This document shows, piece by piece, positions 6,603 to 11,816 of a stretch of DNA of 11,816 bases (its first letter is position 1; each line of letters starts with the position of its first letter). The DNA is taken from positions 1 through 11,816 of the forward strand of contig DAET01000032.1 of NCBI GenBank assembly GCA_002497765.1, given 5' to 3'. The DNA comes from Euryarchaeota archaeon UBA486 (lineage in GTDB: Archaea; Thermoplasmatota; Poseidoniia; Poseidoniales; Poseidoniaceae). Below the pieces are notes generated by a model. It was not told the DNA's origin. It saw only the letters and a list, made by a program, of their open reading frames with translations, and did no database searches. Made by a program: the position numbers and the translations under genes.

Positions 6603-7952
6603 TCAGTGCTTCTGAACGATTTGACGGTAGGCTTCACCGCTCGGCCGAAGCGTGCGTTCTTGCGTCTCGAAATCAACGTGGTGCAGTCCGAACCGCATCG
6701 TGTAACCCTCGGCCCACTCAAAATTATCCAGAAGCGACCAGTGGTGGTAGGAACGGACATCGTGGCCGGCGCTGAGGGCGTTTGACAGCACCCAAAGATG
6801 GCGGCGAAGGTGCTCTTCCCGTAGCGTGTCATGAGCGTCGGCCACGCCGTTTTCGGTGATTTCAATCGGCACGCCCAGCGGCTTCAGGAAGTCAAGGGCA
6901 CGCGCCAGGCCTTCGGCGTACATGGGGTAACCAAATTCGGTGGCCACCTCTTGGCGTCGTTTGGGGAATTTCATCTTGAGCAGGGAGACCGATGCGGGAC
7001 CCACCAGCACGTGCGTGTAGTAGTTGAGACCGACAAAATCCAAGCTGGCTTTTGCTTCCGGGACGTCCTTGAAGAACATCTTCCCGTTCTGAATGCCGTT
7101 CCGCCAGGCACCGTTCCACACCCACTCGAGAAGACGGGCAAGCGGCCAATCGATGGGGCTCCAGCGGTTCTTAGGGTCGAAGAGCGTGACGTTCTTGGCC
7201 ACGCCGAATTGGACTTCAGGGTGCTTGGGTTTGAGGGCCTTGTAGACGGTGCCGTGGGCGAACAGTAGGTTTCGCATCACCCGCAGTGTTGTTGGAATGG
7301 AACGACGGCCGGGAGGAAACATCCCGAGGGTGTAGCCCATGGTCGAGAACACCGTGGGTTCGTTCACGGTCACCCACATCTTGACCCGGTCGGCCAGAGC
7401 GTCCACCACCCGCTCGCAATAAGCGACGAACGCTGGGACGTTGGTGCGGTCTGCAAACCCGCCCTTCGCTTCCCACCAGTCGGGATGGGTGAAGTGATGA
7501 AGGGTCACGACAGGACGGATGCCGCGCGCCACGAGGTCGTCCACCATGTCCGAATAGACGGTCAGAGCGGCTTCGTCCCATGCACCTTCGGTGGGCTCCA
7601 AACGACTCCATTCGATGGAGAAGCGGTAAGAGGTCAAACCGAGGTCGGAAAGCAGTTGGAAGTCGTCCTTCCATCGGTTCCAGTGATCGCAGGCTGCACC
7701 ACTCACCTCGAGCCCCTTGGCCACCTCGTGAACCGTCCAGTTGTTCGCTTGATGTCCCTCGACCTGGTGCGCCGCCGTGGCCGTGCCCCATAGGAAGCCT
7801 TCGGGAAAGTGCAGGGCGTCGAGGTTGACGTTTGCCCAATCCTCGTGCGGCTCAGGGTACTTGCGACGCCGGTAGGTGATGAGGGTCACCTTGAACACGA
7901 GGAATGCGACCAAAGCGGCCACCACCAAACGTTCCCACATGGTGGAAACCAT
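6603..7952 (-). CDS. Membrane-anchored glycoside hydrolase family 1 (beta-glycosidase-like)
   Basis: A 449-residue GH1 protein with a complete active site: HQVEG (62-66), LHHFTHPDWW (151-160), acid/base Glu198 in TVNEPT (195-200), NYYTH (310-314), nucleophile Glu367 in ITENG (365-369) and the sugar-binding end WSLLDNFEWAEGY (405-417). Family enzymes cleave or transfer beta-linked glucose or galactose with retention. Ahead of the barrel is a hydrophobic helix (about 7-26) followed by YRRRK (27-31), so it is probably membrane-bound; the positive charge after the helix argues for a cytoplasmic-facing catalytic domain. Plant SFR2, a membrane-anchored GH1 galactosyltransferase, has a similar layout. 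The frame extends to a GTG at 8045, but the ATG at 7952 has GGGAAGG six nt upstream and places the helix at the N-terminus. It converges with the cupin gene and diverges from the alkyltransferase gene. Substrate unknown. Confidence 0.9.
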   Translation of the reverse strand: MVSTMWERLVVAALVAFLVFKVTLITYRRRKYPEPHEDWANVNLDALHFPEGFLWGTATAAHQVEGHQANNWTVHEVAKGLEVSGAACDHWNRWKDDFQLLSDLGLTSYRFSIEWSRLEPTEGAWDEAALTVYSDMVDDLVARGIRPVVTLHHFTHPDWWEAKGGFADRTNVPAFVAYCERVVDALADRVKMWVTVNEPTVFSTMGYTLGMFPPGRRSIPTTLRVMRNLLFAHGTVYKALKPKHPEVQFGVAKNVTLFDPKNRWSPIDWPLARLLEWVWNGAWRNGIQNGKMFFKDVPEAKASLDFVGLNYYTHVLVGPASVSLLKMKFPKRRQEVATEFGYPMYAEGLARALDFLKPLGVPIEITENGVADAHDTLREEHLRRHLWVLSNALSAGHDVRSYHHWSLLDNFEWAEGYTMRFGLHHVDFETQERTLRPSGEAYRQIVQKH

Positions 7953-7958
7953 GCCGGA

Positions 7959-7970
7959 CCTTCCCTTTGT
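7959..7970 (-). promoter_or_regulatory. Ribosome-binding site deciding the GH1 start
   Basis: The minus strand reads ACAAAGGGAAGG here. Its GGGAAGG core ends six nt before the ATG at 7952, which supports that start over the upstream GTG at 8045. The longer string resembles the one before the RDD gene. Confidence 0.5.
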
Positions 7971-8125
7971 AGTTGGGTTTCGTCTCAACGGGGGCGCACG
8001 CGGACGAAGCGCCGTCTGCTCCCTCAGTTTCGTGAGGAGAATCACACAAAGGACTGGAAGAGGGCCACGGTTCCGCTCACTTCATGGGCCACCACGAGCC
8101 AAGAGATGAGAACCCAAGGCGTGAA

Positions 8126-8425
8126 ATGGAAGTGAATGTAGCGCAATTCATGGCTCAAGGCACATCGTTTCAACGAAAGGTGTGGGCGGCCCTCCGAACC
8201 ATTCCGCGCGGGGAGGTACGAACCTACACGGACATCGCCATCCAAATCGGCCACCCATCCTCGGCCCGAGCCGTGGCCAACGCCTGCGGAAAGAACCCGT
8301 ACGCACCAGAAGTCCCCTGCCATCGCGTGATTCGCTCCGACGGATCCATCGGGGGCTACAGCGCGGAAGGCGGCTCGGAAAAGAAACGGGCCATGCTGCG
8401 CGAAGAAGGCGTTCACATCGACTGA
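8126..8425 (+). CDS. ogt: Methylated-DNA--protein-cysteine S-methyltransferase, single-domain form
   Basis: The protein is essentially only the C-terminal DNA-binding and active-site domain of O6-alkylguanine-DNA alkyltransferases. It shows the start GTSFQRKVWAALRTIPRGEV, the helix-turn-helix with its arginine finger (SARAVANACGKNP), the catalytic PCHRV with cysteine intact, and the end G-G-Y-S-A-E-G-G with a Leu-Arg-x-Glu-Gly tail. It takes the alkyl group from O6-methylguanine onto its own cysteine and is used once. Since Cys is present it is not an alkyltransferase-like protein, which has Trp there. From the ATG at 8126 it has 99 residues; an ATG at 8084 would add 14 unconserved residues (113 in all). 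An AAGG about six nt before 8126 supports the shorter form. The usual N-terminal domain of Ogt/Ada (about 70-80 residues) is absent. It diverges from GH1 and ends 5 nt from the aceE stop. Confidence 0.88.
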   Translation: MEVNVAQFMAQGTSFQRKVWAALRTIPRGEVRTYTDIAIQIGHPSSARAVANACGKNPYAPEVPCHRVIRSDGSIGGYSAEGGSEKKRAMLREEGVHID

Positions 8426-8430
8426 CCGGT

Positions 8431-11100
8431 TCAGAGCGAGGCGATGTCGTCTCGCTCGGTCGAGACGGCGAAGTTCTTCTCCGCCTTGGCGTAGACCTTG
8501 GCGTCGAGTTCGCCTTCACGCACGAGCGAGGATAGGGCGGCCAGCGCAATGGCTGCGCCGTCGATCTCAAAGAACCGGCGAAGCGCTTCACGGGTGTCGG
8601 AGCGGCCAAAACCGTCGGTGCCCAAGACAGTGAAGGGGCCGCTGACCCACTGACGAATCATGTCCGGAACGGCCGCCATGTTGTCAGAGACGGCGACGGT
8701 GGGAAGCGGTTCAGCGAGCAAGGTCTCAACGTAGGGCTTCTGGAGATCTTCGGTGGGGTGGAGGCGGTTGTGCCGGTCACACGCCAGACCCTCTCGACGG
8801 AGTTCACCGTAGGAGGTGGCGGAGTAGATTTCACAGCGCACGCCGTACGTCTCCAGTTTCTCAACAGCGTCCAGCACTTGGACCATGATGGGGCCGGAGC
8901 CGATAAGGCGAACGAGCGGGCCGTCACCTTTGGGTGCACCGCGAAGCAGGTACATGCCCTTGATGATGCCCTCGTCTGCGCCCTTTGGTTTTGCTGGCAT
9001 CGGGTAGTTTTCGTTGTAGATGGCGATGTAGTGGAGCACGTCTTGATTGTCAACGTACATCTCTTCGATGCCGTGGCGAATGATGGTCGCCAACTCGTAG
9101 GCAAAGGCGGGGTCCCACGCTCGAACCGCGGGGTTGGTGTGGGCCATCAACAGCGAGTGCCCGTCCTGGTGCTGGAGCCCTTCGCCGTTGAGGGTCGTGC
9201 GCCCGGACGTGGCGCCCATGAGGAAGCCACGAGCTCGCTGATCGGCGGCGGACCAAATCAGGTCGGCCACGCGCTGGAAGCCAAACATGGAGTAGAAGGT
9301 GTAGAAGGGGACGGTGGGGTAAAGGTGAGTCGAGTAGGAGGTGGCGGAGGCGATGAAGGTGGAAGTGGCGCCGGCTTCGTTGATCCCTTCCTCAAAGAGT
9401 TGACCCTTGGCCGATTCCTTGTACTTCATCAGGACGTTGTGATCGACCGGTTTGTACAACTGGCCTTCAGGGTGGTAGATGCCGAACTCGGCGAACAGCG
9501 GGTCCATACCGAAGGTTCGGGCTTCGTCGGGAATGATGGGGACGACGCGCTGACCGAAGGCCTTGTCCTTCATCAACGCCCGAAGCACGCGGACAAACGC
9601 CATCGTGGTGGAGACTTCCATGGTGCCCTTGGTGCCCTCGTCAAACTCCGCGTAGGCCTTGGCGTCAGCGAGATCAATCGCTTCGCTTGGCACCACGCGC
9701 TTGGGCATTGAGCCGCCCAGTGCGCCTCGCCGCTCCTTGGCGTAGGCCACGAGTTCGGGGACGTCTTCAGGCATGACGTAGGGGTAGGCTTCGAGGTCCT
9801 TGTCCGTGAAGGAGAGGTCAAGGTCGGTGCGCATGAACTGCATGGTTTCCATGTCGGCCTTCTTCTTCTGGTGCGTCGTGTTGCGCCCGGCAAATGCAGG
9901 GCCGAGTCCGTAGCCCTTGATGGTGCGAATCAGCACGGCCGTGGGCTGGCCCTTGTGGGCCGTGGCAGCTGCGTAAGCGGCGTGAAGTTTGGTGAAATCG
10001 TGACCGCCGACATCGGCGCAGAGGGCCTCAAGGTCCTCGTCGGAGAGGTGGGCAACAAGGGAAGCGAGCCCGTCGGAGTTGAACAGTTCCTTGCGGATGG
10101 TGGCGCCGTCAGCGGTCATGATGCGCTGCTCGTCGCCGTCGACCAGCCCGTTCAAACGAGCGGCCAGCAGACCGTCAGTGTCCCGAGCGAAGAGGTCGTC
10201 CCACGAACTGCCCCAGAGCACCTTGATGACGTTCCAGCCCGCTCCTCGGAAGCGGCCTTCCAGTTCCTGGACGATCTTGGAATTTCCACGGACAGGACCG
10301 TCGAGGCGTTGCAGGTTGCAGTTCATCGTCATCACGATGTTGTCAAGGCCCTCGCGGCCGGCGAGGGAGAGTTGCGAGAGCGATTCGGGTTCGTCGGATT
10401 CACCGTCGCCCATCGTGTACCACACACGTGAGGCAGCGGTGGTGGCCAAGCCGCGGTCCTCGAGGTAGCGGTTGAACCGGGCCTGATGAATGGCCGTCAT
10501 GGCACCCAGACCCATGCTGACGGTGGGAAACTCCCAGAAGTCAGGCATCAGGCGAGGGTGGGGGTAGCTGGAGAGACCTTGGCCGCCGACCTCTTGTCGG
10601 AACTTTTCGACGTGCTCGTGGGTCAACCGGCCTTCAAGCCAAGCACGAGCGTAAATGCCGGGGGAAGCGTGGCCCTGCCAGTAGAGGTGGTCGCCGGACG
10701 AGCCGTTGTCCTTGCCGCGGAAAAAGTGGTTGAAGCCCATCTCCCAGGCGTGCGAGGCGGAAGCATAGGTGGAGATGTGGCCACCAATGCCGTCGAAGTA
10801 CTTGTTCGCCCGAGTGACCATCATCATCGCATTCCAGCGAATGATGCCGTGGAGGCGCTCTTCCATCGCCAAATCGCCGGGATAGGTGCCTTGGTCGTCA
10901 GGATGAATCGTGTTGAGGTACGGTGTTTCCACCACCTCGATGTCGACGCCGGCGTCCTTGGCGGCGTCCACGGTGGCGTGGAGAAGGCGGCGTGCTTCTT
11001 CCTCGCCCCACTGCTCAGCAACGGCACGAATGGAGTCTCGCCATTCTTGGGTGGTAACGGGGTCCGGGTCGGGCTGCGTGGACCGTCGAGCAAACCCCAT
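8431..11100 (-). CDS. aceE: Pyruvate dehydrogenase E1 component, homodimeric type
   Basis: At 889 residues it is the same size as Escherichia coli AceE (887) and matches along its length. It decarboxylates pyruvate with thiamine diphosphate and passes the acetyl group to lipoyl-E2, making acetyl-CoA. Visible landmarks: an N-terminal helical arm (about 15-55) of the kind that binds E2, DGIGGHIS (103-110), the thiamine/magnesium motif GDGESDEPES (231-240) with NCNLQRLDG (260-268), the inner-loop THQKKK (409-414, His410 matching the catalytic loop histidine), EEGINEAGA (570-578, Glu571 matching the cofactor-activating glutamate) and HQDGHS (644-649). The ATG at 11100 has GGGGGAG five nt upstream. 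No E2 or E3 gene is in the window. A heterodimeric alpha/beta E1 is the form better known in archaea, so transfer from bacteria is likely if the host is archaeal. Confidence 0.95.
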   Translation of the reverse strand: MGFARRSTQPDPDPVTTQEWRDSIRAVAEQWGEEEARRLLHATVDAAKDAGVDIEVVETPYLNTIHPDDQGTYPGDLAMEERLHGIIRWNAMMMVTRANKYFDGIGGHISTYASASHAWEMGFNHFFRGKDNGSSGDHLYWQGHASPGIYARAWLEGRLTHEHVEKFRQEVGGQGLSSYPHPRLMPDFWEFPTVSMGLGAMTAIHQARFNRYLEDRGLATTAASRVWYTMGDGESDEPESLSQLSLAGREGLDNIVMTMNCNLQRLDGPVRGNSKIVQELEGRFRGAGWNVIKVLWGSSWDDLFARDTDGLLAARLNGLVDGDEQRIMTADGATIRKELFNSDGLASLVAHLSDEDLEALCADVGGHDFTKLHAAYAAATAHKGQPTAVLIRTIKGYGLGPAFAGRNTTHQKKKADMETMQFMRTDLDLSFTDKDLEAYPYVMPEDVPELVAYAKERRGALGGSMPKRVVPSEAIDLADAKAYAEFDEGTKGTMEVSTTMAFVRVLRALMKDKAFGQRVVPIIPDEARTFGMDPLFAEFGIYHPEGQLYKPVDHNVLMKYKESAKGQLFEEGINEAGATSTFIASATSYSTHLYPTVPFYTFYSMFGFQRVADLIWSAADQRARGFLMGATSGRTTLNGEGLQHQDGHSLLMAHTNPAVRAWDPAFAYELATIIRHGIEEMYVDNQDVLHYIAIYNENYPMPAKPKGADEGIIKGMYLLRGAPKGDGPLVRLIGSGPIMVQVLDAVEKLETYGVRCEIYSATSYGELRREGLACDRHNRLHPTEDLQKPYVETLLAEPLPTVAVSDNMAAVPDMIRQWVSGPFTVLGTDGFGRSDTREALRRFFEIDGAAIALAALSSLVREGELDAKVYAKAEKNFAVSTERDDIASL

Positions 11101-11105
11101 GGTGT

Positions 11106-11112
11106 CTCCCCC
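11106..11112 (-). promoter_or_regulatory. Ribosome-binding site of aceE
   Basis: GGGGGAG on the minus strand, five nt before the aceE ATG, confirms the chosen start. Confidence 0.5.
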
Positions 11113-11136
11113 GTGGTGAGGGGTCAGTGGTGAGGG
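11113..11136 (-). promoter_or_regulatory. Candidate operator: perfect 10-bp direct repeat upstream of aceE
   Basis: CCCTCACCAC occurs twice on the minus strand (11136-11127 and 11122-11113), separated by TGAC, a 14-bp period. An AT-rich TTGAAAA-type box (11137-11144) abuts the far copy. If that box is the TATA element, the transcript would start near 11114, so one copy lies between box and start and the other overlaps the start. A bound protein would block initiation. The repeat is seen directly; the operator role is inferred. Confidence 0.4.
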
Positions 11137-11144
11137 TTTTCAAT
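11137..11144 (-). promoter_or_regulatory. Possible TATA-like box of aceE
   Basis: ATTGAAAA on the minus strand, centred about 40 nt before the aceE ATG. It is the most AT-rich stretch close to the gene and would leave a leader of about 13 nt holding the GGGGGAG site. Confidence 0.3.
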
Positions 11145-11202
11145 CCCTCGCAACAGGCGAACAGGTTTCCACCGCTGCCGTTCATTGATTTCCGAGGCAA
11201 GC

Positions 11203-11210
11203 CATAAGAA
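11203..11210 (+). promoter_or_regulatory. Possible leaderless archaeal promoter box before the Hc1-like gene
   Basis: CATAAGAA is centred 27 nt before the ATG at 11233. Archaeal TATA boxes sit about 26-27 nt before the transcription start, so the messenger would begin at or next to the start codon. No clear ribosome site precedes the ATG (GAGG lies 4 nt upstream), which agrees with a leaderless gene. Confidence 0.35.
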
Positions 11211-11232
11211 CCGACTTTCCGGACCGAGGCTC

Positions 11233-11412
11233 ATGTCCGTTGAGGCTATGGTACAGAAGATGATTGACGATTTGACCGCCGCTCTTGTTGACGCTGCAAA
11301 GCACGACAAGGGCAACAGCGCTGCCGGCACCCGTGTGCGAAAGGCCATGCAGGAAGCCAAGGCTGCTGCTCAGGCCGTTCGTGTCCAGGTCCAGGCCGAC
11401 AAGAACGCTTGA
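11233..11412 (+). CDS. Histone H1-like (Hc1 family) small DNA-binding protein
   Basis: A 59-residue, helix-rich protein whose centre and end, KGNSAAGTRVRKAMQEAK then QAVRVQVQADKN, closely follow the conserved KGN-x-AAGTR-x-RK core of the Hc1/histone H1-like family known from Bacteroidetes, Chlamydiae and Planctomycetes. Those proteins bind DNA through lysines and arginines and help compact or organise it. Here only the short core domain is present; the long Lys/Ala-rich tail of chlamydial Hc1 is missing, and an acidic stretch near the start (VDAAKHD) keeps the net charge low. DNA binding is therefore expected from family but not obvious from charge. Met6 (11248) and Met10 (11260) are alternative starts. 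It diverges from aceE and precedes the CoA-transferase gene by 75 nt. Confidence 0.75.
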   Translation: MSVEAMVQKMIDDLTAALVDAAKHDKGNSAAGTRVRKAMQEAKAAAQAVRVQVQADKNA

Positions 11413-11436
11413 TCTCCCAAGCCGATCCACCATCAC

Positions 11437-11454
11437 TGCGTCCGAGCGGACGCA
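11437..11454 (+). other. Short perfect hairpin between the Hc1-like and CoA-transferase genes
   Basis: TGCGTCC and GGACGCA form a 7-bp perfect stem with a GAGC loop, 24 nt after the Hc1-like stop and 33 nt before the next ATG. No run of T follows, so it is not a classical bacterial intrinsic terminator. It could be an RNA processing or stability element, or a palindromic protein site. Confidence 0.45.
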
Positions 11455-11487
11455 TAGGTTGAATTGACCCCCGCTGAAGGCCAGCGT

Positions 11488-11816
11488 ATGCAACCGCTGT
11501 CCGGCGTTCGCGTGCTCGACCTTTCCCGCATTCTCGCAGGCCCTCATGCCGCCCAAACACTGGGCGACCTCGGTGCGGAAGTGCTCAAACTCGAAGCGCC
11601 ATGGGGCGACGACACCCGTTCGTGGGGCCCGCCGTTTCAGACGGGCTTTGACGGTGAAGAGGTCGCCTCGTACTTCCTGTCGTGCAACCGTGGCAAGCGC
11701 ATCGAGACGGTGAACATCAAGGAAGAACAGGAACGCATCCGTGCCTTGGTGGCGTACGCAGATGTCGTCGTTGAGAATTTCAAACCGGGAACCTTTGACG
11801 CCATCGTCGGCGAGGT
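11488..11816 (+). CDS. Family III CoA-transferase (CaiB/BaiF type), N-terminal part
   Basis: The 109 residues visible before the right edge match the start of family III CoA-transferases: LSGVRVLDLSRILAGPHAAQ (4-23), LGDLGAEVLKLE (25-36), GDDTRSWGPPF (40-50), SYFLSCNRGKR (61-71) and ADVVVENFKPG (91-101). These enzymes move CoA between carboxylic acids such as formate/oxalate, carnitine derivatives or succinate/dicarboxylates. The GDDTR-WGPPF and NRGK-type segments are common in members using dicarboxylates, including the SUGCT-like group, but the substrate cannot be read from this part. The catalytic aspartate, near residue 170 in the family, lies outside the window. GAAGG about eight nt before the ATG supports the start. 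It follows the Hc1-like gene on the same strand, with a hairpin between them. Confidence 0.9.
   Translation, partial: MQPLSGVRVLDLSRILAGPHAAQTLGDLGAEVLKLEAPWGDDTRSWGPPFQTGFDGEEVASYFLSCNRGKRIETVNIKEEQERIRALVAYADVVVENFKPGTFDAIVGE

Noticed and set aside
8758..9711. 317-residue plus-strand frame inside aceE
   Set aside because: Antisense to a full-length, highly conserved AceE; no domain signs in the translation.

Overview
The window is a compact, GC-rich stretch of chromosome from a prokaryote with short or no gaps between genes. I infer a marine Euryarchaeon of the Poseidoniales (Marine Group II) type, with moderate confidence. Supporting signs are an IGHMBP2/SMUBP-2-class helicase, a zinc-ribbon protein with a long acidic 'DLP' linker, a Pro-rich protein ending in PPSG repeats, and AT-rich boxes about 24-38 nt before some ATGs that fit archaeal (partly leaderless) promoters. 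The aceE gene and the Hc1-like gene are of types best known from bacteria, so a bacterial host, or an archaeon with acquired bacterial genes, is not excluded. There is no rRNA, tRNA, CRISPR array or insertion sequence that I can see.

Layout. On the minus strand, 3552 to 1 holds a likely operon: an SF1 helicase (3552-1537), an RDD-family membrane protein (1491-928), and a beta-rich protein with a Pro-rich tail that starts at a GTG at 863 and runs off the left edge. Divergent from it on the plus strand are a zinc-ribbon protein (3667-4839), a GNAT acetyltransferase (4849-5418) and a NodB-type polysaccharide deacetylase (5420-6199), nearly touching, then a small cupin (6238-6597). A membrane-anchored GH1 glycosidase (7952-6603, minus) meets the cupin tail to tail. 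A single-domain O6-alkylguanine-DNA alkyltransferase (8126-8425, plus) diverges from GH1 and meets, tail to tail, the homodimeric pyruvate dehydrogenase E1 gene aceE (11100-8431, minus). Right of aceE, on the plus strand, lie a short Hc1/histone H1-like protein (11233-11412) and the start of a family III (CaiB/BaiF) CoA-transferase cut by the right edge.

How they fit together. AceE points to oxidative pyruvate decarboxylation feeding acetyl-CoA, and the CoA-transferase to organic-acid activation. The GNAT-deacetylase pair and the anchored GH1 suggest amino-sugar or glycoconjugate work. The helicase, alkyltransferase and Hc1-like protein act on nucleic acid. I see no single dedicated defence or mobile system. 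The most unusual points are the membrane-anchored GH1, a bacterial-type E1 and an H1-like protein in a probably archaeal setting, a perfect 10-bp direct repeat at the predicted aceE start site, and the undescribed beta-domain/Pro-rich protein at the left edge.
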